NCBI RefSeq assembly: GCF_025666195.1
Contig: NZ_CP102592.1
Coordinates: forward strand, 682,001 to 746,000
From: Xanthomonas sp. CFBP 8443
Lineage (GTDB): Bacteria; Pseudomonadota; Gammaproteobacteria; Xanthomonadales; Xanthomonadaceae
Direction of reading: 5' to 3'
Length of the DNA: 64,000 nt
In this document: positions 55,016-63,039 of the stretch, piece by piece
Layout of the letters: each line of letters opens with the position of its first letter
Numbering within the stretch: position 1 is the stretch's first letter
Position numbers and translations under genes: made by a program
The notes under the pieces: generated by a model
Database searches by the model: none
Told to the model about the DNA's origin: nothing
Seen by the model: only the letters and a program-made list of their open reading frames with translations

Positions 55016-55657
55016 ATGGCATCCATCGCATCCCCCGTCCGGTTTTGCAGCCCGGCGACGGTCGACGTGGCAGGGCGTGCCCTGCCGCTGTCGTCGGTCT
55101 TCGCCTACGACACCGCACGCTGGGACCTGCGCGCGATCGTCGCCGACTTCTTCGGCACCGACGCGCTCGAGACGCTGCATCTGGATCCGCGCTGGAACCC
55201 TCGGGATGCGGACCTCGCGCTGCCGCACCACTTCGTCACCCGCAACAGCTGGGACGTCAGCAAGGCCTTGCGTGAGGCGGTGACCGAGCGCTCGATGGCG
55301 CTTATCCACTCGCTGGTCTTCGACCACATCGCCGGATTCGTCGGTCCGATCCGCAGCCTGCAGCCGGAGGCGATGATGCGCGTCAACTTCCATGGCTCGC
55401 GGGCGATCCTGCGCTTCCATCGCGACGAGGAGTACGGGCAGCGGCCGAATCTGGTCAACATCTGGTTGCCGGTGACCCGGACCCACGGCAGCAATTCGAT
55501 GTACGTGGAGTCCGCACCGGGCCTGAGCGACTTCAAGCCGGTCGAACTCGAGTACGGCGAAGGCTTCATGTTCTACGGCACGGAAATGGTGCACGGCACG
55601 CTGGACAATCTGAGCGGCGGCACCAGGATCTCCTACGACTTCCGTTTTTCGCTGTAG
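55016..55657 (+). CDS. Fe(II)/2-oxoglutarate-dependent oxygenase, candidate tailoring enzyme
   Basis: 213 residues, 45 bp after the candidate substrate gene. The double-stranded beta-helix facial triad is visible: His135 and Asp137 in RFHRDEEYG, His193 in EMVHGTLDN. Arg204 and Ser206 in GGTRISYDFRF are placed to bind 2-oxoglutarate. Other strands are VNIWLPVTRTHG and FMFYGTE. Such enzymes hydroxylate or desaturate unactivated carbons, often in natural-product pathways. In this operon it could hydroxylate Val or Thr residues of the repeat peptide. It is the last gene of the apparent operon. Confidence 0.8.
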   Translation: MASIASPVRFCSPATVDVAGRALPLSSVFAYDTARWDLRAIVADFFGTDALETLHLDPRWNPRDADLALPHHFVTRNSWDVSKALREAVTERSMALIHSLVFDHIAGFVGPIRSLQPEAMMRVNFHGSRAILRFHRDEEYGQRPNLVNIWLPVTRTHGSNSMYVESAPGLSDFKPVELEYGEGFMFYGTEMVHGTLDNLSGGTRISYDFRFSL

Positions 55658-55848
55658 CTACCGACGGTCCGGATCAAGCCATCGCGCCGGCATCGCAGCG
55701 CGAATGCCGTACAGGATCATTGGGGATTTGCAGGCCTTCCCGAGCGGCGGACGCTTCGGACCCTGAGCGCGGTCGAGGAACCGGGCGCCTGGCCGATAAC
55801 GCGTCCATCGGCATCGCGCTATCGCGCTTCGATGCTTCCCGCTCGACC

Positions 55849-56274
55849 ATGGAGGTCCTGTTTGAACCTGTTCCCTCGCGAGTTTTGCTGGCTGATGCTG
55901 TCGTCCTGCCGTTCTGCGCGGCTGCGGAAGGAGGCGCCGCCGATGGTCTGGTCGCCGCGCCTGCCCGCCTGCGTACGTTCGGCCAAAATGGCGTGGGCCT
56001 CACCCGGTACACCAACGCGATGTGCGAGGACCAGTACGACGAGGAAATCGAGGCGCCCGGTTCGCTCGGCAATGCGTTCCGTTCGATGGTCGGCGAGATT
56101 CCCGGCACCTCGCTCGGCATGCCCGAGAGCGGCAGCATACGCACGATCAACGAGGGCAAGGTGAGCATGGCCAAGCCGTACTACCACGAATATGCGTTGG
56201 TGGCGGGCCAGCCGGTCATGGTGCAGGCCGATATCCAGTCGGCCGCGAATATCAGATGCAGCGGAACACCATAG
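55849..56274 (+). CDS. Hypothetical protein, N-terminus uncertain
   Basis: The C-terminal part looks like a real protein: RLRTFGQNGVGLTRYTNAMC, SLGNAFRSMVGEIPGTSLGM and KPYYHEYALVAGQPVMVQAD. It resembles small secreted or lipoprotein-type Xanthomonas proteins with a cysteine near the C-terminus (IRCSGTP). The start is unclear. An alternative frame just upstream (from a TTG at 55861) reads NLFPREFCWLMLSSC, which looks like a lipoprotein signal. A frameshift between signal and mature part is therefore possible, and the gene may be broken. The ATG at 55849 is the best in-frame start but has no ribosome site. Confidence 0.4.
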   Translation: MEVLFEPVPSRVLLADAVVLPFCAAAEGGAADGLVAAPARLRTFGQNGVGLTRYTNAMCEDQYDEEIEAPGSLGNAFRSMVGEIPGTSLGMPESGSIRTINEGKVSMAKPYYHEYALVAGQPVMVQADIQSAANIRCSGTP

Positions 56275-56351
56275 CCGTGCGCTGGCGGCTGACGTCTTGT
56301 CCATGATCGGAGCCGGTTCAGCTCTGCAGGCGAGGTGATTGACGACGCTGC

Positions 56352-57845
56352 TCAACCCGCTTCCTGAGCTCGCAAGTGGCCGATCAGCAGCGCATGCAGC
56401 ACTGGCGGCATTGGCAGGTCGCGCTGGCCTTCGTCCCATTGCTGCAGGAACGGAGCCAGATGGTCGCGGTGCCAAGGGCTGAGGCGCTCGCGCGCGGCCT
56501 GGCGTGTCCGCAGGCGCTCGACGATCGCCGTGGCACCGGCCTCGTCGCCATGCTGCAGGTGATGGAAGACGAAGGCCAGCAACAGGCTGTCGGGGCTGTC
56601 GAACAGCACGTCCGGTGGCACCATGCCGTCGTCATCGCCTTCTTCCAGCAGGTGCAGCAGGCTATCGGCGCTGCGGGCGAAAAACGGCTCTGGGAACTGC
56701 TGGTCGATCAAGCCGAAGTAGTTCGCATCCACTGCGGGCAGCGCGGCAATCAGGCGCTCGATGGCGGCGCACAGCTGGGTATCGCTCTTGGAGGCATCCA
56801 GCGCCCAGCCGCCGAAATCGCCGATGTCCGCGCTCTGCTGCACCTCCTCGGCAAAGAATCCTGCGGCGATCGCGTAGAAATGCAGGTCGTGCAATTGCGG
56901 GGTGGCCTGGCGCCGTTGCCATGCCAGCAGTCGCGCGTGCTGCACGCCCACCTGGACCATCAGCATGCCCCGACCCATTTCATGGGTGGCCCAGAGGAAC
57001 TGGCGGCTGCCGTCGCGCTCGCGGATCCAGCACCATTGACGGTCCCTGCCGGCGTGCACCGGCGACCAGCCTGCGGCCTGCAGCGCGGCGCCGAGATTCT
57101 GCTCGACCAGCGCGGGAATCAGTTCACGCACCCTGGCCTGCTGGATCAACGCCTTGTCGCGCGCGGCCAGCAGGAGGGACGATTTGCGTTTGGGTTCCAG
57201 GAAGAAGCGCAGGCCGAAGCTGCGTTCGACCTCGTCGTGCTCGCTCTCCGTCAGCCGGGGCAGCGCCAGGTCCTCCGGAACGCCACGCCGGCGCTTGAGC
57301 CCACGGCGCGCTGCCAACGCACGGATCGCCTGGAAGTCGTCCGACGCGAGCAAGCCGTCGAGCGTGGGCGCCATGCCATCCTCGGCGGTGAATGTCTCGT
57401 CCAGCCAGCCGTTCACCAGCAGCGCATACCAGTCGCTGAACAGTTCGGTCTCGTTAGCCTGGTCGGCGAGCGTGAGTACGCTGCGCAGCAACGTTGGCAA
57501 CGGCAGGGCGTGGTTGGCATCGGCCTGCCGATAGAGCACGCGCGCCTGGCCTTCCCATTCGAGATAGCCCGCATCATCATCGCGCCCGAGCCAGCCCGGC
57601 TCAGTCGCAGCCAGCGCCTCGGCCCGCAGTCCGGCATCGGCGATGGCCTCCACTGGCGTACGCACCAGCACCCCGTGGCGCAGCAACACATCGGGCAACC
57701 GGAACCAGGTCAGGCTGGTGTCGTAGCGCGCTTGCAGATGTAACAGCCCGTGGATCAGCGAGGATTGGCGTGGGCCGTCCAGTGCGCTGCGGTCGACCAG
57801 ATGGATCGTGCTCTCGATCAGGTCCTCGATGGCGTGCTGCGACAT
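56352..57845 (-). CDS. Uncharacterised cytoplasmic protein
   Basis: 497 residues from the ATG at 57845 with AGAAGGA seven bases upstream. No signal peptide or membrane span. The sequence is helical and acidic, with features such as RQSSLIHGLLHLQARYDTSL, a basic middle (ALAARRGLKRRRGVP), GLRFFLEPKRKSSLLLAARD, and a C-terminal part with ADSLLHLLEEGDDDGMVPPD. No family is recognised. It is followed on the same strand by nothing close, and the next minus-strand gene upstream (DcrB-LRR-DUF1963) is 341 bp away. Confidence 0.7.
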   Translation of the reverse strand: MSQHAIEDLIESTIHLVDRSALDGPRQSSLIHGLLHLQARYDTSLTWFRLPDVLLRHGVLVRTPVEAIADAGLRAEALAATEPGWLGRDDDAGYLEWEGQARVLYRQADANHALPLPTLLRSVLTLADQANETELFSDWYALLVNGWLDETFTAEDGMAPTLDGLLASDDFQAIRALAARRGLKRRRGVPEDLALPRLTESEHDEVERSFGLRFFLEPKRKSSLLLAARDKALIQQARVRELIPALVEQNLGAALQAAGWSPVHAGRDRQWCWIRERDGSRQFLWATHEMGRGMLMVQVGVQHARLLAWQRRQATPQLHDLHFYAIAAGFFAEEVQQSADIGDFGGWALDASKSDTQLCAAIERLIAALPAVDANYFGLIDQQFPEPFFARSADSLLHLLEEGDDDGMVPPDVLFDSPDSLLLAFVFHHLQHGDEAGATAIVERLRTRQAARERLSPWHRDHLAPFLQQWDEGQRDLPMPPVLHALLIGHLRAQEAG

Positions 57846-58186
57846 CGTGCGTCCTTCTGCGTCCGTGGCGTCAAGTGGAGCTTAGCCGTCTGTCCTTTGC
57901 AGGGGCATGAACGCGCGCAACGGCTGTCGCGGCGTGGATAAAGGGACTTCCTAAAGCAGCGTCGAATGCGGGCGAGACACGTCGCCGCCAGGTCGCTAGC
58001 GCAGCGGCTGTATTGCTTGCGTGCGCACAAGTGACGCCGCGGCCCATGTACGCGTTGCCGATCCATCATGGCGAGCGTTCTCTCGGGAAGAGGGGCAGCA
58101 CCATGCGCGAAGTGGGAGGCGCGATGATGGAAGCGGGAAGCAGGCAGCAGGACGCCTGCTCAGATACCCGTTCTCAGGTCGAGCGC
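57846..58186. other. Intergenic stretch with no recognised gene
   Basis: 341 bp between two minus-strand genes. It should contain the promoter of the 497-residue protein near 57860-57950. No terminator with a T-tract or operator was evident. Confidence 0.4.
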
Positions 58187-60667
58187 CTAGCTGCTCTCCA
58201 ACCCGCAGTACACGTTGGAGAAATCACGCTTGGCGAGGTCGCTCTTGTGGATCACGAAATACAGCTCGCCTGCGTCCCAGAAGCAGAAGCCGGGGTTCGC
58301 ATCCGATGCGACGCGCAGCAGCACCATGAAATCCTCCGGGCGACCGTGCAGGCGGTTGGCGGCTTCGCTGAGCGGGGTGTCGTGTTGCTTGAACACGTGG
58401 CTGTTCACGCCGTGCACTGGGGAGACGACAGACTGCGCCGCAAGCCGATCGCGCAGCGATTCGACGAGCTCATACGCTTCCTCCAGGGCATCCAGGCCCT
58501 CGGCCGCGCCTTGGTAATACTCCTCGTCGGAATAGAAATGCGGCACGCTGATCCAGTGGGCGGCGCTGGCGCGGTAGGGAAGGGTGCCGTCGTCCTGGTC
58601 GTCGAGCAACGCTGCATCGCTCGCCAGGTCCGCAGCGGCCTGCAGCGCCGCGCGCGGACCGGCGTAATGGAAGACCTGCGGCGTGAGGTCTTCCTGGTCC
58701 GAGATGAAGAAATACAGCACGCCGTCCCGCGGCAGGTAGGTCTGTAGCGGGGCCAGCTGCGTGCAGTCCAGTTGCGCGATGAACTGCATGGGGCGGATCG
58801 TGCCGTCGAAGGCAGTGACCCGGGGGTAGGACATGTCCGGTGGCAGGTCGGGCAGTCCGCCAAAGCGCGTGTTGCCGCGCATCCGGTAGTCGTCCGCCTC
58901 GTCCGTGGCCAGCGCGATTGCGCGCCACGCCAGCGCCTGCATCCCGGACCGGTAGGGCGCCCACTGCGCGTCGCTTGCCAGCGCCTGCTCCAGTTGCTGG
59001 GCCAAACCCGGGTCGTTGCGCACGTAGTAGGCATCATCGTCGAAGGCGACCGTACCTTGACCGCCGGCGCCCTTGTAGCGGTAGTCCAGCAAGGCGTGCT
59101 TCTTCGGCAGTTCCAGTTCCAACCGTTCGATGCGCTCCAGTCCGGCGGGCAGCGCGGTCAACGGGTTGTTGGTGAGGTCCAGCCGTTGCAGCGCCGGCGA
59201 GGCCGCGACGCTGGCGGGCACGGTCTGCAACTGGTTGCCTGCGAGCGACAGGGTCTTGAGCGTGGCGGGGAACGATGCGTCGGGCAGCTGCTCGATGGCG
59301 TTGTCGTCCAGCACGCAATACATCAGTGGCAGCGATAGCAGTTCCGGCGGCACGGTGCGAATGCCGGTGCGGGTGACGTGCAGGCGCCGCAGTGCGCGCA
59401 GCGCCCCGAGCGCGGCGGGCAGACGCTCGAGGGCCTTGGCCCTGACGATGCTCAGGTCCTCCAGGGCGGAGAAGCGGGCGATCGCGTCCGGCAATTCCTG
59501 CAATCCGTTGGCGCCGGCGGCTTCGTCGTCGTAGTAGATGCTCAGCGAACGCAGCGACGTATAGGCGTACAACGCCTCCGGTAGCGTGGGGCCGGCCAGA
59601 TTGGATAGATGCGCGTGGCGCGGCAGGCCAGGCGGTGCGCTCGACAGCTCGTCCATCGAGGTGAAGCGGTAATTCGACCAGTCCAGGGTCTCCGTCGCCA
59701 GCTTGCGCGCGATGCGCACGGGATAGCGATGGCCGGCGCCGTACGCCTGCAGGTAGCCGCTGAAGCCGACCCAGCCCTGCTCCAGCACCAACTCTCCCCA
59801 GAGCTTGAGGTCGAAGCGCAGGCCGCCCGACCAGAGATAGGCCTGGTGGGCCGGCTCGCGATCGTCCTCGAAGCGGATACGGCCGGTCGGCACGCCCGCG
59901 CGGTGGACGCCCTTCACCGAGAAACGGAAATAGACCTTGGTATCGTCCACCAGATGTGCTCGGGCGGCCGCGTCCGCCTTGCGTGCACGCGCTTGCAGGT
60001 CGATGACCAGTTCGTCGCCACTGCTGCCCGTATTGCCGATGCTCGCCCCGGTCTCGCGCCGAAAGTCGAACGCCAGGTCGTCGATCCGAAAGACGTCGCG
60101 GCCGTCCTCGGGAATGCGGAACGGCTCCGCCGGCGCGGTCACGGGCGCGGGATGTCCATCGTCGTCGTCGCCGTCCTCGTCGTCCTGGCCGCCGAACATG
60201 TTCTGCATCCAGGCGTCGTGTGCCGCCAGCGCGGCGGCGGCGTCGCCGGTCACGCGCAGGCTGCGCAGCGCGGCGTCGAGCACTGGAACATGCTCGGCCT
60301 CGGTGCCGGCCGGACAGTCGCCCACAATGTCCAGGTACAACGCATCGTCCAAAAGCACCATGACGAACAGATACACATAGTCGTCGCCCTGCGCGGTCAC
60401 CTGGAATGCAGGACGGCCGTCGATCGTCAGTGCCTGCTCGGCCAACACCGCGACTTCGCCGCGTCGTGTCCGGCACTCGGCACGAAAGCCTTCCCAGGGA
60501 TCGGCGCCGGCATCGTGCGGGGTCTCGCGTCGCACGATGACGACGCCCAGCGAAACTTCATCATCGGCGACGGGGTACGCCGCTTTGACGAACTGGCCTA
60601 CCTGCCGCACGACGGTGAAGCGGTCGGGCAGGTCGATGGAGAGGGCATCGGTCTGAACGCGGCGCAT
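58187..60667 (-). CDS. DcrB-like / leucine-rich repeat / DUF1963 fusion protein
   Basis: 826 residues from the ATG at 60667; a GTG at 60754 would add 29 residues. Residues 1-140 resemble the DcrB/DUF1795 fold (LSIDLPDRFTVVRQVGQFVK, DGRPAFQVTAQGDDYVYLFV). An acidic linker (QDDEDGDDDDG) and a beta-rich domain follow. From about 370 to 520 are leucine-rich repeats (LPDAIARFSALEDLSIV, LPAALGALRALRRLHVT, LTALPAGLERIERLEL). The last 270 residues look like DUF1963/YwqG (GNTRFGGLPDLPPDMSYP, MQFIAQLDC, GVLYFFISDQ, NPGFCFWDAGELYFVI). No signal peptide, so probably cytoplasmic. DcrB and DUF1963 domains often occur near secretion or polymorphic-toxin loci, so an immunity or adaptor role is conceivable. 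Confidence 0.72.
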   Translation of the reverse strand: MRRVQTDALSIDLPDRFTVVRQVGQFVKAAYPVADDEVSLGVVIVRRETPHDAGADPWEGFRAECRTRRGEVAVLAEQALTIDGRPAFQVTAQGDDYVYLFVMVLLDDALYLDIVGDCPAGTEAEHVPVLDAALRSLRVTGDAAAALAAHDAWMQNMFGGQDDEDGDDDDGHPAPVTAPAEPFRIPEDGRDVFRIDDLAFDFRRETGASIGNTGSSGDELVIDLQARARKADAAARAHLVDDTKVYFRFSVKGVHRAGVPTGRIRFEDDREPAHQAYLWSGGLRFDLKLWGELVLEQGWVGFSGYLQAYGAGHRYPVRIARKLATETLDWSNYRFTSMDELSSAPPGLPRHAHLSNLAGPTLPEALYAYTSLRSLSIYYDDEAAGANGLQELPDAIARFSALEDLSIVRAKALERLPAALGALRALRRLHVTRTGIRTVPPELLSLPLMYCVLDDNAIEQLPDASFPATLKTLSLAGNQLQTVPASVAASPALQRLDLTNNPLTALPAGLERIERLELELPKKHALLDYRYKGAGGQGTVAFDDDAYYVRNDPGLAQQLEQALASDAQWAPYRSGMQALAWRAIALATDEADDYRMRGNTRFGGLPDLPPDMSYPRVTAFDGTIRPMQFIAQLDCTQLAPLQTYLPRDGVLYFFISDQEDLTPQVFHYAGPRAALQAAADLASDAALLDDQDDGTLPYRASAAHWISVPHFYSDEEYYQGAAEGLDALEEAYELVESLRDRLAAQSVVSPVHGVNSHVFKQHDTPLSEAANRLHGRPEDFMVLLRVASDANPGFCFWDAGELYFVIHKSDLAKRDFSNVYCGLESS

Positions 60668-60930
60668 GGGCGTGGCATCGGCAGCGGTTGAGTGGCCGCA
60701 GCTTACCTTGGTGTTTTTACGGTTGTCATGCGTGGGGAGGCGTGTTGATCCCACACGCGAGCCGGCATGGAAGCGCCTACGTCGTGCGATATCCAGGACG
60801 TTTCCGATGATGCAAAGCGCCCCGTCATAGGACTTGGCGGCACATGGAGGTACGATTGGAGAGAGGCAGCACGCGCGCTTCGGTCTATTGGCGAACGTGC
60901 TTGGCAGCTTGGGTAGAGAGAGGCAATCGA

Positions 60931-61851
60931 TTGGAAGCGACCCAGCATCACGCGCAACAGCGTCCCCCGGCCACGCGGCTCTACGCGCTGCTGGCGCGCG
61001 AGGCGCGCACTGGTGTGATCTTCCGCCGCGGACCCAGCAAACAGGTGCAGCTCATCCGCTGGGACCTGCGCGAGGACAGCTTCGAGCACGGGCAGTGGTT
61101 CAAGGGCCGCATCTACGAGCGACGTTGCGACCTGTCGCCGTCGGGCAGGTTGCTGGTGTATTTCGCATCCAAGCAAAAAGGCGATTTCGTCACCTGGACG
61201 GCGCTGTCGCGTCCGCCGTTCTTCACCGCGCTGGCGCTGTGGCCGAAGGGCGACTGCTGGGGTGGTGGCGGCATGTTCGAGGACGAAAGGACCCTGCTGT
61301 TGAACCATCGCCCGCAGGAGGGCCGCGATCCCTTTCCGTTGCCGACCGGCTTCCAGTTGCCGCACGACCTGCAGGTGCGGCCGTTCGGGCGCGGCTCGGG
61401 CGGCGGCGAGGACGAGCCGATCGACAGCGCGCTGCGGCAGCGCGACGGCTGGCAGGTGATCGATGCGGGTGTGGGCGAAACCGGTGGCCTGACATCGGAC
61501 GTGCTCTACCGCTTCACCCGTCCGCGCGTGTGGGAGAAGCCGGGCGCCAGCGGCCGCCGGCTGCAGTCGCTGCTGCAGGCTGTCGGCCGCGAAAACGAGG
61601 CGTGGTACGGCCTGGACCATCGTGTCCTGGACCGCGACGGCACGGTGCTGCTGGACCTGCCCGGCAGCGACTGGGCTGACTGGGATGGCGGCGACCTGGT
61701 CTTCGCACGCGATGGCTGTCTGTACCGGCTCACGAAAAGCGGTTTTCGGGACTACGCGCAGGACGGCGAACGGGTCTTCCGTCTGCTGCAGGATTTCAGG
61801 AGCGCACGATTCGCTCCGCTCGCGCCGACCGCGAACGCGCTCAAATATTGA
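60931..61851 (+). CDS. Uncharacterised protein
   Basis: 306 residues from a TTG at 60931 with GAGAGAGG eight bases upstream; the ATG at 60844 is in frame but adds a stretch of unlikely protein sequence. Strand-rich, with many Trp and Gly (LIRWDLREDSFEHGQWFKG, LSPSGRLLVYFASKQKGDFV, GGGGMFEDERTLLLNHRP). It ends with a repeat-like part (VLDRDGTVLLDLPGSDWADW, DLVFARDGCLYRLT) that suggests a beta-propeller. No signal peptide. Function unknown. Divergent from the DcrB-LRR-DUF1963 gene, with which it may form a functional unit. Confidence 0.65.
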   Translation: MEATQHHAQQRPPATRLYALLAREARTGVIFRRGPSKQVQLIRWDLREDSFEHGQWFKGRIYERRCDLSPSGRLLVYFASKQKGDFVTWTALSRPPFFTALALWPKGDCWGGGGMFEDERTLLLNHRPQEGRDPFPLPTGFQLPHDLQVRPFGRGSGGGEDEPIDSALRQRDGWQVIDAGVGETGGLTSDVLYRFTRPRVWEKPGASGRRLQSLLQAVGRENEAWYGLDHRVLDRDGTVLLDLPGSDWADWDGGDLVFARDGCLYRLTKSGFRDYAQDGERVFRLLQDFRSARFAPLAPTANALKY

Positions 61852-62096
61852 TCGCGAGGCGCCGGTGGATGGAGGCAATGCCTAGGTAGGATCGCGGCGC
61901 AGCGATCCGATGCATGGCGACAGACACATTCGACTGCCGCGCCTCTTCGTCCGAAACAGCCCATGGCCGTCGCGATTGACCATGCATCGGCACTTTCATC
62001 GTCACACTACAAAACTGAAGAATTCATCCCGATTGCATGATGCGTCTTCACCCGCGTAGCGCGATGCTGGCCTCCCCATTGGAGGAGGAATCGCAT

Positions 62097-62729
62097 ATGA
62101 AACATTCACTGTTGGTGCTGTCCATCGTCGGTGCGCTGGCCATCGCGGGCTGCAAGAACAAGGACAACGACGCTCCGGCACCCACCGCGGACACGCCGGC
62201 GGCCTCCACCGAGCCGACGCCGGTCGGCGGCGCCGCGACGCCCACCACGCCGCCGGTCGGCGAAGCCAGTCCGGCACCGGAAGGTGCGGCGCGCGCCAGC
62301 TCCGGGGACGACATCGCGCTCGGCCTGCTGGGTGCGGTCGACAAGAATGAAATCGCCGCGGCAAAGCAGGCGCAGGAAAAGCAGGTGACGGGGGCGGTGC
62401 TGGACTACGCCAAGATGATGGAGAAGGAACACTCCGCCAACCTGGAAAAGACCAAGGCGCTCGGTACGCTGGCCGAAACGCCGGACGTCAAGCAGCTGGA
62501 GACCAAGGGCGAGCAGGAGCTGACGACGCTGGGCGAGAAGTCCGGCAAGGACTACGCGGCGGCCTACATCGACGCGATGATCGCCGGGCACAAGGAGGCG
62601 CTGCAGCTGATCGACTCGCAGATGACGGCGGCGGCGTCGACCGATCCGGTCAAGAAGCACTTGACCGAGACCAGGACGCACGTCGAGCAGCATCTGGCGA
62701 AGGCGGAAGAGATCAAGAAGTCGATGTGA
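62097..62729 (+). CDS. DUF4142-type lipoprotein
   Basis: 210 residues from the ATG at 62097 with GGAGGAGG upstream, which decides against the ATG at 62037. The signal peptide ends in a lipobox, AIAGC, with Cys19. A 50-residue Pro/Thr/Ala linker follows. The C-terminal 140 residues are a ferritin-like four-helix DUF4142 domain: DDIALGLLGAVDKNEIAAAK, VLDYAKMMEKEHSANLEKTK, AAAYIDAMIAGHKEALQLID and THVEQHLAKAEEI, with His and Glu residues in helices. DUF4142 proteins are periplasmic or outer-membrane lipoproteins, often stress-linked, of unknown activity. Confidence 0.88.
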   Translation: MKHSLLVLSIVGALAIAGCKNKDNDAPAPTADTPAASTEPTPVGGAATPTTPPVGEASPAPEGAARASSGDDIALGLLGAVDKNEIAAAKQAQEKQVTGAVLDYAKMMEKEHSANLEKTKALGTLAETPDVKQLETKGEQELTTLGEKSGKDYAAAYIDAMIAGHKEALQLIDSQMTAAASTDPVKKHLTETRTHVEQHLAKAEEIKKSM

Positions 62730-62807
62730 TCCCATGGCGTGGCAGGTCGTCGATCTGTCACGCCTTGCTGGCGTAACGTCCGCACGTACGCGTTGGCATT
62801 CCTCGTA

Positions 62808-62875
62808 ACAACCGATCGGGCTCGCTTCTTTTCGTCCACTCCTTGGAATGGAAAGAAGCGAGCCCGCTTGGTTGT
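62808..62875. repeat. Long inverted repeat / large hairpin
   Basis: A 15-bp perfect stem CGGGCTCGCTTCTTT (62817-62831) and AAAGAAGCGAGCCCG (62852-62866) with a 20-base loop, extended outward by ACAACC/GGTTGT (62808-62813 and 62870-62875). T and A runs at the stem tip make it unlike a standard terminator. It lies between the DUF4142 and DUF5694-like genes. Confidence 0.85.
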
Positions 62876-62887
62876 TGCGCAACGATT

Positions 62888-62914
62888 CGCACGCACGCAC
62901 GCACGCACGCACGC
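62888..62914. repeat. ACGC tetranucleotide microsatellite
   Basis: Six uninterrupted ACGC units (62891-62914) preceded by CGC. It is intergenic, about 125 bp before the next start codon, and could vary in copy number by slippage. Confidence 0.9.
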
Positions 62915-63039
62915 GCCGCGGCGGCGGCGAAACCCATCGCACGTCACCGACGCATGCCTTTCGGCACGCCATCCAACGGCACGGGTGGCGGTGCACGCGT
63001 TTGGCGACACTGTCCGCTACAACCGGATGGAGGGATGGC

